A stretch of DNA of 64,000 nucleotides from Tubulanus polymorphus (lineage: Eukaryota > Nemertea > Palaeonemertea > Tubulaniformes > Tubulanidae): NCBI RefSeq assembly GCF_964204645.1, contig NC_134033.1:2229631-2293630 (forward strand), written 5' to 3'. The notes under the pieces are model-generated. The model was not told the origin of the DNA. It was given only the letters and a program-made list of their open reading frames with translations, and did not search any database. How positions within the stretch are numbered: the first letter of the stretch is position 1; every line of letters starts with the position of its first letter. The position numbers were made by a program, and so were the translations under genes. Below are positions 1 to 12,409 of this stretch, piece after piece.

Positions 1-38
1 TTGTAAAATGGATATTCTGATTTCTACATTTTTCGTAG

Positions 39-3000
39 GAACGAGATTGGAAGATTGGGAACGAAAGGAACTGGCTGCGATGGCCTGCGTAATCTACACG
101 CAATGGGACCGACGTTCAAATCTGTTCTTAACCGATGACAGGTTCGTATTCTGGGCAGACGTCAAGTGAAAATTCTATCAATCAGCGAAACCCACGGTTG
201 ATGATTTGAAAATTTGAACTTAATTTGAAATCAATATGAGTTTATCAGTTGTGGAAAATTATCATTTGCAAAAATAAGTTTACGGGTAGATAGTTGACAT
301 AGTGACAGTTAAAAGTTAAAAAGTTCATTGTTACTATGGTATTTATCCACCGGTTAACTTAAACCAGCTTTTGAGCTACTGTTTCTCAAAAGTTGGTTAG
401 AGCTTACCACTGGATAGTTGACATAGTGACGGTTAAAAGCTAAAAAGTTCATTGTTACTATGGTGTTTACTTTAACCAACACTTCTGAGTGACTGGATCC
501 TGGGGCCGGTTGCTCAATAGTTGGTTAGAGTTTACCAGTGGAAAGTTGAGAGGTGCAGTAGCCGACTGGGTTAAGCCGCCGGTCACTGGTCCCCTCAATC
601 CAGGGTTTAAGGGTTCAAACCCTGGTGGCAACAGAGTTTCTTAGTCGAAGGTTCTTCTCTGGTCTCTTCCCCATTGAAACATCGAACCCACTTATAATGC
701 CCTGCGTGGCGCTTAGCGGGTTGAGGGTTAAGAAAAAAAAAATGTTGAAATGTTGGGATAATTGTAAGTTCATTGTTTCTGCGGTATTCATTTATCCACC
801 GGTTATTTTTAACCAACTTTTGAGCGATTGGTCGCTGGTTGTTTGAATAAAACGCTTTATCATCTCGTATTTATTCGCAGGCATCACGAACTGGGAGACA
901 GACGCAACAAGTGGGAACTGTCGCTGAAACTGGATCATAATATCCACACGGCGGAGGTCGAGATGGACAAACACGGAAAATTCGAAGTAAGTCATTCTCG
1001 AACGACGCGTGCTACCTTAGATATAAACAGAGGGTTGAACATCGAGTTACTTAGATCCAGTATAGTGTCTATGAAACATGAGTTGAACTAATGCCATCGT
1101 AGCTTTTTACTAATTTCGAAAAAAGGGTCGGAATTTGAGCGGGGTTAGCTCCAAGGGAATGGTCTATGAGTGCCCCTACCCCCTTACATGTTAAGTTGCT
1201 CTGAAATCTGACGGGAAAATGAAATGTATTAAACTGATACTTAAAAAGGGTTGAACATCGAGTTACTTAGATCCAGAATAGTGTCTATGAAACATGAGTT
1301 GAACTAATGCCATCGTAGCTTTTTACTAATTTGGTAAAAAGGTTGGAATTTGAGCGAGGTTGGCTCCAAGGGGACGGTCTAAGGAGTGCCCCCTACCCCC
1401 CTACACGTTAAGTTGCCCTGAGGGAAAATGAAATGTATTAAACTGATACTTAAAAAGTCTAAATTCATGAACTGTTCTCTGTATTTCCAAATACAAGTTA
1501 ATGTTTTATGATGAGTTTTTTTTTCGGGTGCCCATTGAATTTCATGATATGCCCTATTTTGGGCTGACAACTGACCCCGGGGCGTCAAACCCGCAATGAA
1601 ACCAATCGAAAGATCTTAGATTGCAAAGATTATCGTTGAGTCTTATTAATAAGGATTTCTCGCCGGGAATTAAGATGTTTCAATTATTGTAGCGTTTCGT
1701 CAATGGTCACGAATACGTGTATTCGAATATAGAGAATATATCTGCGTCTCTCAAATCCTCAGCTTCTCTACGTATGAAAAATAATAATAATAATAATAAT
1801 TATTATTATTATTATGCAAAATGCTTCTGTATTTGCATGCTGTTTTTCTGAGTAGAGTAGAAATCTTTTTCTTGTTTATTTCTGTTTGTTTGATTTACGG
1901 AAATTTCACCTTGAAAAGATGCAATATTTGGTCGTTTGCCTCGACACAATTTTGCGATAGAATTTTAAAAAATCCGGTTCTACAGTTGTGTGTTAACTCA
2001 AAATTTCAGATTATTTCGTTTTTCTGAAAAGTCAAACTTATCGCGCATTGAACCGGATCCAATTCGAAAATCATTTTATCCATTTTTCTCATACTTTTGA
2101 TCATGTATCGAGACAGACACTGCCAGACACTGATGGCCCCCTTTGACATTAGACCCTGCTCGGTTTCGACCAAGCTTCCACTAAGCTTCCACTGATACCG
2201 AACAGCAGACGTGATAGTGGCAGCTTGGTGGAAAACAGGGGTCGATGTTAAAAAATGCGTGAAAATTCCTGAAAATGTCTGTCAAAGTATTTATATCCAT
2301 TTTCCATGCCATATCTTATGGAGCTTAGATTTTATGCGCAAGTTATGTTAAGAAATTTTATTCAGATCTGTCCAGATAATGAATGATCAGTAACCACTTA
2401 TCTTGTTTACCTTACGGTGAAAAAATGTGAAAAATGTGGACAAATATGTGTAAAAAACTGTTGAAAAAACCCTTGGGCCAGTTCCATAGTCGAGACTTAA
2501 GACCGGTCTTAAGTTGTTTATTGGTTATAGAACCGAAATGAGCTTAAACTGGTCTTAAGTTGTTAAGATGAGCTGAGCCTCAGCTTAAGAAGAGCTAAAA
2601 TGAGCTCAGCCCTGACATTTTTTATGAAATTAAATCTCAATCTGACCCCCTGAATTTATTTCCGGATCAATTAATTACTAATAACTCGTTAGTGTTAATT
2701 GCTTCACTTTGCGTCTGCCGTTCCTCGCATGGCTTCACACTATGTAATTGCTCTATAATCGTTCTATATCGTTTCAGAAGGTAAAATATAGGTGGCAGTA
2801 GTAGCTGACACGGGGAGGCGACCGCGACCTCTCCGCGCCGCGGCATGATTTAGACAATTTAAAATAAAAAGCCTAACGCGGGGTTGTTCACAGACACTTT
2901 AAAACTTGAGCAGGTTTGGACGAATATTCACATATAAATGTTGTGTTAAAAAATAAAATTTTCGGGTATGTTAGACTCAAAACGTTTTCAGAGAAAAAAT

Positions 3001-6000
3001 CAGAATATTTATTTCGATATTTTGGGAATGGGTAAAATCCTAACACGCAAACTCGAAAAACATTTGAATTTATTCTTTACTTCGATAAGGAGGAATGCTC
3101 CAAATAATAGAAGTTTGTCTGCTACTGTTTGGCAGCAGACGACAGACTTACATCTAACTCAAATCTTCGAACTATTGCGGTAGTATATCAGTTAATTTCT
3201 GTATCAAATTATAACCTAATTGATTCAAGTTCGAAGCAGTCTACCGTAGGTTTTTAGATCATGCTTAACCCTATCAGTGCATCTATGCCGCAGTGCGGTG
3301 TATAAATAGGTGATGGACTTTGCTAGTACATAGCATCGCAGGTTATTGATGTAATTAGTTTTTATTCCAATTGAAAGATGGTAGCACATGTCGAACATAG
3401 TGAAATATCGGTTACTTACGACGATACATCGCGCCGCGGTGTAGACGCACTGTAGCCCATTATACAACACACTGGATTTGAAAAATTCTGAAATTATCTC
3501 CAGCACGTTGGGACATTAATTAGTCAGCACCGAATGCTTACTTGTTTCATCGCGAGATCGATACGAAACAAGAAATTAAGTGCAAAGAATATTCTTATTG
3601 TATCGATATTCTTTTTGAAAAAAAAAACTTAGGTGGGAAAAAAGGAATAGTTCGATTGCAGTGTTTTTGTGTGAGAATGTCGCGTTTTTGGTGTCGGGTC
3701 GAAAGTTTCGAGGTTTTCGCCGTTACTGAAATATTTCCAATTTCCCTATATTTTTACGCAGGTCAAAATCGACGGCAAAAAGACGAAAATTCGCGGCGAT
3801 TTCAAACTGATCGACAACGTGCTTGAGCCGAACATCAACGGAAAAGATCTTACGATGCAAGTAAGTGACGACAAGAGATTGAAGCCTGGCTGTAGTGAAC
3901 TGATATTAATCTCAGTGTAGAGAGTTAACAGATAAAAACCCACAGTAGATACGTGGAGCGGTTGTGGCCGAGCGGTTAGAGCGTTCGGCTCTGGGAAGCC
4001 AGGTCGTGGGTTCGAACCCCGTACATTGCCGTAGTGTCCTCGGGCAAGACACTTATCCTCATTGCCTCTCTCCACCCAGGAGTAAATGGGTACCTGGTCT
4101 GATAGATGACTCCTGAGCGCTTGTTAGCAGCTCGGTGTTACTTCTCCCCAGGGAGAGATGACTGATACATGTTAGAGTATAAAATTGGCCGGGGTAATAA
4201 TACCGAAAAATGTAAAGCGCTCTGAGCAGCCTGGCTGGATTCAGCGCTATATAAGACACATATTATTATATACATAGAGAAGTTTATTTTCCAACAGTTT
4301 TGGGGGTGACTTCTAGACTCCATCATCAGAGAAACTGTTTTAAACTTTTAAAGACTATTCATATACCAGATGGATTGAAGAACTAGTTAAGAATTTTATG
4401 TTTTTATTTTCAGCTGATCTCGCGAAAAAGAGACGGAGACATCACGATACAGTATCTCGGTACTAAGGTCAGTTTGTGTGAAACGTTGGTGGATAAATAT
4501 CTAAGTAACAATGAATTTTAATGGTCACTATGTCAATTATCTACTGGTCAACTCTAACCAATATTTAAGCAACTGCAGCCCCTGGTTGATACACCATCAG
4601 TTTAACCCTTTCAGTGCGTCTACACCGCAAATCGGTGATGGATTTTGCTAGTACATCGCACTGCGGTGTATTGATGTAATTAGTAATTAGTAATTATCTC
4701 TTGGCAGCACCTGTCAAACATAGTGAAATATTAGTACCTAATGATACACCGCGCCGCGGTGTAGACACACTATAGTGCTATTCCCGTTATTCAACACATT
4801 AGGGTGGAATTTTCCCAAATTTTCACATTTTCTCAAGCATTATAGGGTATTAATGAGTCAGCACGGAAAGGGTTAATGCTCCCTTCATATTGGCTCAGGA
4901 ATCAGAATTAACTTTGTTTTTTTTTCTGGTTTCAGTTCACCGTAAACGTTCTCGACAAGAAAATTGTTTCGATGTTGCAATACATGCCGGAGACGGTGGA
5001 CACCGTACAGGATAGTATGATCATCGCTCCGATGCCGGGACTCGTGAAGTCTATCGCGGTCGAAGTCGGTCAACAGGTCAGTGAATCGGTGGTCGGTCAG
5101 TCAATCGGTGGTCGATCAGTCAATCGGTGGTCAATCAGTCAATCGGTGTTCAAACAGTCAACCGGTGGTCGATCAGTCAATCGGTGGTCGATCAATATAT
5201 ACCAATTCAGGGCCTGTTGATGGTGGTACAGGGTGGCCGCCACTGACCTGGAAAATTCAGGGGATTTGATAAGTTTTGCAAAAAATCGGGAAAATCTGGA
5301 CGAATCTAGATGAAAAAGTCAGGGAAAACTCGGGGAATTTAACAAAAATTTGCTTAAGAAACCTGGAGATTTTGATAATGCTATTGACCGCGTGTTTCTT
5401 TATCAATACGTGATTCAATGAGAAATGAATAAATTGTGACATCTAATAACGCAAAGAAATTTCTCTGATTCACTCTCGCGCAAATCCCCTAGAAATCTGG
5501 AAATTCATGGTGGAATTTCAGAGTTCAGTGTCACGAAATATTGAGATAATCGAGAAAAATGTCATAGAATTTGGTAGATTATTAAGTGCAGAACCCATAA
5601 CAATTAGATTCAGAATTCATGAAGTGGATAAAATGCTTTGAAATCTATTTGAATTACGGACTATGAATATAAATTACAAATCTGTTGAAAAATGTTGTTT
5701 ATTTTGTTTTAAAGGTTATTGAAGGAATGGAAATGTGTGTTCTGGAAGCGATGAAAATGCAAAACAGTCTCGTCGCCGCTAAAGCCGGAAAGGTCAGTCA
5801 CAGCTCTCCACCTATCAACCCTCATCCCTACCTGACCCTAGCTTCCACCAGGATTTAACTGGCATTTCTTAACCCTGTAACCTTATCCCTAGCCTTACTG
5901 GGGTTTGAACCTGGGAATCCAGGTTGCAAGCCGTGTGTTCTACCACTAGACCACAGATCTCTGGTGATAGAATGAGTTTGTAAGTTTGTCTGATCAGTAT

Positions 6001-6881
6001 GGGTGACCAGTCAGCTATGAGGTGACCAGTCAGGTGTGGGGTGACCAGTCAGCTATGAGGTGACCAGTCAGCTATGAGGTGACCAGTCAGGTGTGGGGAT
6101 TACCAGTCAGCTATGAGGTGACCAGTCAGCTATGAGGTGACCAGTCAGGTGTGAGGTGACCAGTCAGGTGTGAGGTGACCAGTTAGGTGTGTGGTGACCA
6201 GTCAGCTATGAGGTGACCAGTCAGCTATGAGGTGACCAGTCAGGTGTGAGGTGACCAGTCAGGTGTGAGGTGACCAGTCAGGTGTGAGGTGACCAGTCAG
6301 GTGTGAGGTGACCAGTCAGGTGTGAGGTGACCAGTCAGCTATGAGGTGACCAGTCAGGTGTGAGGTGACCAGTCAGCTGTGTGGTGATTCTATTCACTCA
6401 CAATACCAGCTATCATTCTCTGATTGCCTTGTCAAACTGATTGCTAGGAATTTTCAATCCCTAGTAGTGCAGAACTGCCAATTGTTCCTGATTTTCAGTA
6501 TTCGTTACTATTAAGTATTTTATAATGAGAAATACTGATTTAATTTGTTTGATGCATACAGAAATGTGAAAGATGTAACTGAGGGTCTTACCCCTTGATT
6601 ACTGATGAATTTTTAGGCCTACAGAAATATGAAAGATGTTACTGAAGGTCTTACTGTTGATTACAGACTAATTTGAACAGAAATATGAAAGATGTTACTG
6701 AGGGCCTTACTGTTGATTACTGATTAATTTGGACAGAAATATGAAAGATGTTACTGACGGTCTTACTGTTGATTACTGATTAATTTCGATCTATTTTTGT
6801 CGATAATTTCAGGTCGCTAAGATCAATTTCGCAGCCGGGCAGACGGTGGATGAAGAAGACGTTATCGTCGAATTAGAATAG
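39..6881 (+). CDS. PCCA: Propionyl-CoA carboxylase alpha chain, 3' part (7 exons; 5' part outside window)
   Basis: Biotin-carrying subunit of mitochondrial propionyl-CoA carboxylase, which turns propionyl-CoA into methylmalonyl-CoA. Coding exons read: 39-141, 881-986, 3762-3860, 4414-4467, 4936-5076, 5715-5792 and 6813-6881 (TAG at 6879-6881). All join in frame across GT-AG introns. The protein has the KWELSLKL and QYLGTKFTVNVLD stretches of the BT linker domain, then the biotinyl domain: IIAPMPGLVKSIAVEVG, EAMKMQNSLVAAKAGK, and the C-terminal VDEEDVIVELE. The biotin-accepting Lys of AMKM is codon 5754-5756. The end of the protein matches the PCCA pattern rather than that of pyruvate carboxylase or MCCC1 as I know them. 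The first exon (39-141) begins in phase and is the least conserved, so it is a little less certain. A polyadenylation signal AATAAA lies at 7018-7023. Introns hold SINEs, piggyBac-like MITEs and minisatellites. Confidence 0.93.
284..840. mobile_element. Three adjacent copies of a MITE family (GGGCCGGTTGCTC type)
   Basis: Repeated stretches share 'gttgacatagtgac', 'ttcattgttactatgg' and ends that read 'ggttgctcaaaagttggtta' on one side and its complement 'taaccaacttttgagc' on the other. They lie in PCCA intron 1. The third copy (about 496-840) is split by a SINE. Other copies: about 4480-4580, 7990-8050, 11690-11770 and 29180-29533. This is a non-autonomous DNA transposon by structure; the superfamily is not assigned. 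Confidence 0.65.
549..742 (+). mobile_element. tRNA-derived SINE nested in a MITE
   Basis: A tRNA-like head has an A box 'tagccgactggg' near 558 and a B box 'gggttcaaaccctgg' near 611. An unrelated body follows, then an A-rich tail at about 731-742. It sits inside a MITE whose two halves can be seen on either side (496-548 and 755-840). No good tRNA cloverleaf forms, so it is read as a SINE and not a tRNA gene. Confidence 0.65.
1032..1458. repeat. Tandem duplication, about 214-bp unit, two copies
   Basis: Both halves begin 'gggttgaacatcgagttac' and run through 'gaactaatgccatcgtagc' to 'attaaactgatacttaaaa'. They differ by a few substitutions and a small deletion in the second copy. PCCA intron 2. 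Confidence 0.8.
1776..1815. repeat. AAT/ATT microsatellite
   Basis: A run of AAT triplets passes into a run of ATT triplets, giving a small palindromic microsatellite in PCCA intron 2. Confidence 0.9.
3265..3539 (+). mobile_element. piggyBac-like MITE, copy 1 (3' end degraded)
   Basis: Starts TTAACCCTATCAGTGC and carries the internal near-palindromes of the family (CACCGC...GCGGTG type). The right end 'tagtcagcaccgaatgctta' has lost the AAAGGGTTAA terminus. PCCA intron 2. Confidence 0.7.
3957..4270 (+). mobile_element. tRNA-derived SINE with conserved central domain
   Basis: The head 'gttgtggccgagcggttaga' and B box 'gtgggttcgaaccccg' resemble a Ser/Leu-type tRNA. They are followed by 'cctcgggcaagacacttat' and 'ctccacccaggagtaaatgg', a central stretch found in many metazoan SINEs. 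The tail 'cagcgctatataagacacat' runs into ATTATTATA. PCCA intron 3. The extra body and tail show that it is not a tRNA gene. Confidence 0.8.
4602..4876 (+). mobile_element. piggyBac-like MITE, copy 2
   Basis: Begins TTAACCCTTTCAGTGC and ends GCACGGAAAGGGTTAA, with the internal palindromes near 4655 and 4750. PCCA intron 4. Confidence 0.82.
5077..5195. repeat. Minisatellite, 19-bp unit, about six copies, starting at a 5' splice site
   Basis: Units of the type 'tcagtcaatcggtggtcga' begin immediately at the PCCA exon 5 donor (exon ends 5076) and run into the intron. Each unit contains GTCAGT, the same hexamer as the donor. Confidence 0.85.
5890..5955 (-). repeat. tRNA-like sequence, probably a SINE head or tRNA pseudogene
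   Basis: On the minus strand there is an A-box-like 'gtggtctagtggtagaa' and a B-box-like 'aggttcaaacccc'. The T stem and anticodon stem have mismatches, so a working tRNA is unlikely. PCCA intron 6. Confidence 0.5.
5997..6388. repeat. Minisatellite, 19-bp unit, about 20 copies
   Basis: Two alternating unit types, 'gtgaccagtcagctatgag' and 'gtgaccagtcaggtgtgag', repeat through PCCA intron 6. The mixed order of the two types is typical of unequal exchange within an array. Confidence 0.93.
6555..6790. repeat. Tandem repeat, about 60-bp unit, four copies
   Basis: Each unit holds 'cagaaatatgaaagatgtta', then a 'ggtcttac' stretch, then 'gttgattactgattaattt'. Last PCCA intron. Confidence 0.85.
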
Positions 6882-7250
6882 ACAGACGGGTTTTAGCTAC
6901 GTCTGCTCGCTAGATGGCGCATTAGTGCTTATTACGGTTCAACAGACGACAATGTACTCTAAAAAAAACAAAAAAACGAGACAATGAAAAATCATAAGTT
7001 CTACGACAGCGAATAGAAATAAACACTTGATTTTATCTGTGATACGAAAAAAAAGAAGATCCACACGCGAATCTGCCTTGATGGAATTGAAAGCGAAACT
7101 GAGCGGCACAGTTTTATAGATCAGAGAGTCCAGTTTCATTGAAACGGTTTGAGCTTAAAAAGTTTGAATTGTAATTTATAGTCCTCATGTAGTTGCGAAT
7201 CGGAATAACCAGTAAACCGAAAATTTGACTTCAACTTTTTTCTGTTTCTC
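6882..7250 (+). other. PCCA 3' UTR and polyadenylation signal
   Basis: AATAAA at 7018-7023 lies 137 bp after the stop codon and is the likely main signal. A later AATAAA at 7973-7978 is a possible distal site. Confidence 0.5.
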
Positions 7251-8690
7251 GACCCTGGGCCCAGTTTCACAAAAAATTTTAACTCAAATTTTTGGTGTAA
7301 TTGCCATTGGTTACTTCATGTTTTCAAATGAGGACAACAATTCAAACTTAACCGTTTTATGCTTAAATTTTTCCTGAAACTGACCCCAGGTCTGTAAAAA
7401 ATATTAGAATATGGTCAGTTACGGTCTTTAACTAGGGCAGTTAAGTGCTCACAAGGGCTACGCCTTATCTTGTTAAGTGCCTTCTGTAGTCTGAGCAGAG
7501 AAATTTACCAGTGTCTAGTTTTATAAAAGAAATTTAACTTAAAATCTTTCAGTTTTGTTGCTAGTATAGGCGACTTCATGTTTTTGAAGTGGACATAAAT
7601 TCAAACTTAAACCATTTTAAGCTTAAACTTATTCATGAAACTGGATGCACCCTGCGGTTTATAGAAATGACCAAAATGCAGATTTTGCAAGATGTGACGC
7701 GGTATTTGGGATATTTTTCTACTACCAGTTTTTGTACTAATTACGAAATGCAAACGACGTTTTAATTACGATGTGTTTTCTACGGTAGTCGGTCGTCGTG
7801 TCGTGGTAGAAATATCCAGCAGGCACGGGCCACCGGTCTTTTCACTGGTCTCTCGTCAACCCGCCGTTCATGGATGTTTACTTGAATGCTGGTTGTGCGT
7901 AGCCTACTACATCGAAGCTGCCGCTTTTCAGGAGATGTCATTCGCTTGAAAGTTGTTCGAAGTTAATTGTCAAATAAACGCCACAATAACAATGCAATTT
8001 TGATTTTCACTACGTCAACTAATCGCTGGTTAACTCTAACCAACTTACCTCGAATTTACTAATAATGCAAAAACACTCAGTTCTTTCTTCTGTTATTAGT
8101 TCAGGTTTCGATTTTGGGATTAATCGATTTTGTGAATTTAGGTTACGTGCGAAACTTGTGGTTTCGAGATGTTTTTAGACGAAGGTCGTCTGCTAATAAG
8201 ACTACTAGACTAACTACTAGCTATGGGTGAACTGAATTGAACTGTCAGCAGGGTACAAACTAACTAAGCTAACTAAACTAACTTCTTTTTTGTATTTTTC
8301 GGATAAATGTATGATTCGTGTGATGCTGTGTTACTTTGAGACATTGTTGATGTTGATGTTTTAGAGAAAAGATTCTAGGGTAATATTTTCTATAGTGTAT
8401 TTTATTGTATTGTTTGTTTACTTGCTTGAAGTATAAGTCTTAATGTATTCAAATAGACATTAGCCTTTGGTCTGTTAAATCGTAGGCATCTTAATCCGAA
8501 TAATTTATCTACCTGTACGATTAATCTACCTAGTTCGTCGAATCAAACCTACACAACTGTGGAAGTGGATCTGGAGTCCAATTAAACCGACGCAAGTGTG
8601 GAACTGGAGCGAAAATAAACCCACACAACTGTGTAGCTGGGTCCAGCATCAAATAAAGCCAGAGTAGTATATTGCTTGTTGCCGGATTTG
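7250..8690. repeat. Dispersed repeat stretch, no gene seen
   Basis: About 7254-7389 is a MITE-like element with ends 'gggcccagtttcacaaaa' and 'tcctgaaactgaccccagg'. A related copy lies near 7500-7650 and another near 29587-29680. About 8560-8670 holds degenerate units of the 'aactgtgtagctgggtcca' type, related to the 41-bp minisatellites of the kinase introns. All reading frames are short and uncharacteristic. Confidence 0.5.
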
Positions 8691-10002
8691 CTATTTAAGA
8701 GGCCTGTGGCTTATTTAGGCAAATACTTGTATGGCCAGTTAGTAAAAGGCATTTAGATGCTTGAGATATTTCCAGTATTTTAATGACATTTAGAGTGTTT
8801 GAATATCCTTGTAGATATTCCTCCTCAGATTTGTATGATTTCCAATGTTTTATCGACTGAATAAGCTTTAAGAAGTGTCCATTGTTTTCAATCACTTGTT
8901 CATCATTATTTCATCTAAACCTATATACAGTAGACATGTTTATGTGCTAGAATTCTTTTAAATCATGATACAGCTGCATTCATAGTTTGTTCTTCGAGGA
9001 CATCAGGACAATACCATTCCCATCAGGTCGTTTTGGGAATATCGATGAAGTAACCAAAATATTTTTTGTTGCATTGTGAGAAAATATTTTTTTTTCAATG
9101 AAAACCTACGTACGCATTCAATTTGAATCTGATTCTGATTGAATCAAAAACATAATATGAACTCTTCGAGTAATGATTGATCGAAATTTATGAAATGAGT
9201 TCATGAATTAATGAGGTATTAATATTAAAAGCATGTTTGTAGTCATCCATGACCGGACTGCATTTTTCAAAACAACTTCACTTCACGAACAAGTTTTACT
9301 CATTACTCAAACTACAATAGACTCAGGTCGTACAGTGGAGAACTATTACTATTAATTGAGGTGAAATCGTTCTTTTGAAAACTGCAGTCTAACTATATTT
9401 CTAGGCTTGTATTTATCATCCAGTTCTCTTCCAAACCGCGGTGTAAAGCTCGACTATGTATTGACTGTAGAAGCTTGACATGAAATGAGCATGAAATAAA
9501 TATATAAATTGATATTTAAAATTTTGTTTTAAGTTTAGCGTCTGTTTTATGGCAGCAGCTGTGATGCCCAATCCCCTGACTGGAAATACCGGAAAGCTTT
9601 TCAATGATTGGTTATCAATAGCGACTAATTCGATATTTTGAGTTAAGCTACTTTGCGAAACTAGGTCCACGGAGGATTTTCAATCGGATTTGTCTAGCAT
9701 TGAGTCGAAAAGGAATTGCATAATTTTGTTTTGTACGTTCCTAGAAGTGGGCTGTCAATTTCCTGTTCGGTAGAGTTTACAGTTGGGTTGAGACTTCAGA
9801 ATATTTCGTCACCCCAAAGAGGATGACATAGATTTAGTGACACAATTTCCCTAGGTTCATGATGTCCATTTTTGTTGGTTTTTCAAAAGGGAAGTAAATT
9901 ATTGAAGCTTCTGTACCAGTAACAGTATGCTTACTATTCACTATATGGAGGGAGGCACTTATGTTTATATTTTAGGAACATGTTTGGACTGGGTAAATAA
10001 TA

Positions 10003-10152
10003 AGGGATCATTCATTTATTACGTATGCATAATATTTTACTTTTTCAGCTCCCCCCTGTTTGCAAAATCAGCCATTTTTTCATATACATTAAGCATTACA
10101 GTACGCAACCCCTCCCCTCCCCTAATGCGTACGTAATAAATGAATGATCCCT
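10003..10152. mobile_element. MITE with AGGGATCATTCATTTATTAC termini, copy 1
   Basis: The left end 'agggatcattcatttattac' is matched by its complement at the right end, with terminal inverted repeats of about 26 bp around a body of about 100 bp. A second copy in opposite orientation lies at 19539-19703. Confidence 0.85.
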
Positions 10153-10726
10153 ATTCACTATGGAGGTGTTCACTACAGAGAGTTTTTCACTGAAGAAAGT
10201 TGTATTAAAAAAATCCTGATAGAAGCTTTTTCTGATTCTAATCCTTGTCTTAAGGTAAATTCGTTTATTTAGTTCGTACATCTCGCTGTTTTCAGTGTCT
10301 TCAAACCGAAAAAATATTGAATATTTCTGATAAGAAAATCCCAAAAATAACTGCAGACCGACATACAGTATAACTATTGATTTTATTGGCAAATCAAATA
10401 ACAAAGTTATCGCGTAGTAATGTCATAATTAAAATCGATAAAATTCAATATGAGACCGGGAATTCATGATATTTTTCAGTACCAGTATAACCTTAGATTA
10501 GACATTGTAGGGAGACATAACATTGAGATAGAAATAAATTAATCATTATATTCTACATAAGATGTGCTTAGTTCGGTTAACGTAAGAATAATATAATTTA
10601 AAAAAAATGTATCTAACAGCTGTGTAGTTTGTCTGAAATGAAAATGCTTTTCACTTTTTATGCAGTCTGCAGTCTGGAACATACACCCCTTAGGAAATTC
10701 ACAATTTCAGTGCCTAAATCTATTTT

Positions 10727-10930
10727 GCTTCAAACATAGTCTCAGGTGAAGTCCTGAACACATGAAGCGTGGACGATCAGTTTTTGAAGGTGTGATGATA
10801 AAATATCTAATGTCTGGTGTTTGTAGTTCATTTTCAATTAAAAATGTCTCAGGTGAAGCCCTGAACACATTTGAAGTGTGGAATATCAGTTTTTGAAAGT
10901 GCGCTGATAAAATGTCCGCAGTGAAAAATT
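10727..10930 (-). repeat. 109-bp repeat family, two tandem units (inverted relative to 33170-33790)
   Basis: Read on the minus strand this matches the 109-bp units in the last kinase intron, including 'gaactacaaacaccagac', 'ttttatca' and 'cacctgagac'. Confidence 0.8.
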
Positions 10931-11229
10931 GAAAGATTACTGGTATTTGAAATATATGACTTCAGATGGCACAGGGGTGAACTGACTGCAGACTCATACC
11001 CACATTAGGCTACATAATACGAAATACATTTTCGAATAAAATCTCAAGAGAGTTGACCCACATAAGTTAAAGTATGTGCCGACATTTAACAAAGCTTGGT
11101 AATTATCTAGCCTAGTTCTGTAAACGATTATAAGAAAATGATTCCTACCCCTTTGCATCCTACCTAGTATCACAGTAATATAAATACTTGACTCACATCA
11201 CAACACGTTCACATGAACAATAGAAATTA

Positions 11230-11325
11230 TCATTATTCTCTAAAATAGCCATTATTGTTATTCTCTAAAATGGCCATTATTGTTATTCTCTAAAATGGCC
11301 ATTATTGTTATTCTCTAAAAAAATC
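11230..11325. repeat. 30-bp tandem repeat, about three copies
   Basis: Unit 'ttattctctaaaatggccat' followed by 'tattg'; nearly identical copies. Confidence 0.9.
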
Positions 11326-12409
11326 TATTGCTTAGTTTAAAAGAAGTTTTTGGGCAGCACCGAAGCAGAGTCTAATGCGAATTAGGATACATCAGTAGTA
11401 AAACGTATGATTAAAAAGAGTGGAACAACATGGCAGATTCTTTGAAAGTAACATTCACAGAGAGACCCCTCTAAATTAAACGAAGATCTTCTCGAATGAG
11501 TTTGCAAAAGCGCTTTAAAGAAAACGGCCTGATTTCGCGAAAAAGTTCATGCTCAAAATGGTTCGAGTTTAGATTTTGCGGTTATTGAAAACAGACCGAC
11601 TAATTTAAAATAAAGCCAACTAAACGAGAAATTCGATAGGTTGCTAAAAATTCTTCTTTACTAAGTTTTATCTGAGAAATGATCAGTGGTCAAGGGCTGC
11701 AGTTGCTCTAAAAGTATGTTCTACAATCTACTGGTTTACTCCGGCAACAATCTTTTGAGCAACCGGTCCCAGCCGTTTTATCGAATAGATAAATCTTAAC
11801 CGTATGTTTCTATGGCTACCAACTGAAATGATTTTTCAAATCGTTACGGTTCGTAGGCATGGATCAGGGAGCATACTGTAAGACATTCGAAAAATGAAGT
11901 CCATTTTCTCTGATTCGAAGAAAACTTTTCAGCAATCCTTCGACACGTTTTAAAACATAAATAAAAAAGATGGCAAACATTTTATACATAGAGAATCCAC
12001 CAATAATCATCATTAATAACCTAAGTCGGAAAAATATTTCCTTTTTAGTAGTTTATTCGACGTTTCGACTATATCCTAATCGTCATCTTCAGGAATACAG
12101 CATTCCCGCTAGTGTTGAATATAATACTAGCTCAAGGAAACATTTTTCGGACTAGATATTATTTTTTTCTCATTATTATGGTGGGATTCTCTAGAAAGTA
12201 TCCTCACAACACGGATATAGTATTGCATCAGTGGTAAAGATTTCATATTCACTTATAGCTGTTGAACCGGACTGTGGTCCTTCGATTGTCATCCAAAAAT
12301 GAGCGAAACCAACCATTTTCGGTTAACCTTTTTCGTATGAAATCAGGCCTGTACCGAAGCTAACTGACTTGTAACACATCGAGCTGTTGTTTGTCGAACT
12401 AGAGATAAT

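Larger units (their letters stand above)
8690..12409. other. Intergenic spacer, no gene recognised
   Basis: AT-rich, with only short reading frames that have no conserved motif. Recognisable pieces are one MITE (10003-10152), two units of the 109-bp repeat (10727-10930) and a 30-bp tandem repeat (11230-11325). The right end should include the PUDP 3' UTR, which is read on the minus strand below 12410. Confidence 0.6.

Noticed and set aside
3957-4035. Functional tRNA gene
   Set aside because: It has A and B boxes but continues into a SINE body with a conserved central domain and tail. No other tRNA-like site in the window (558, 5890, 60832, 63110) forms a clean cloverleaf.
5997-6388. CRISPR-like array of regular short repeats
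   Set aside because: Units are directly adjacent with no unique spacers, and the DNA is an animal intron.
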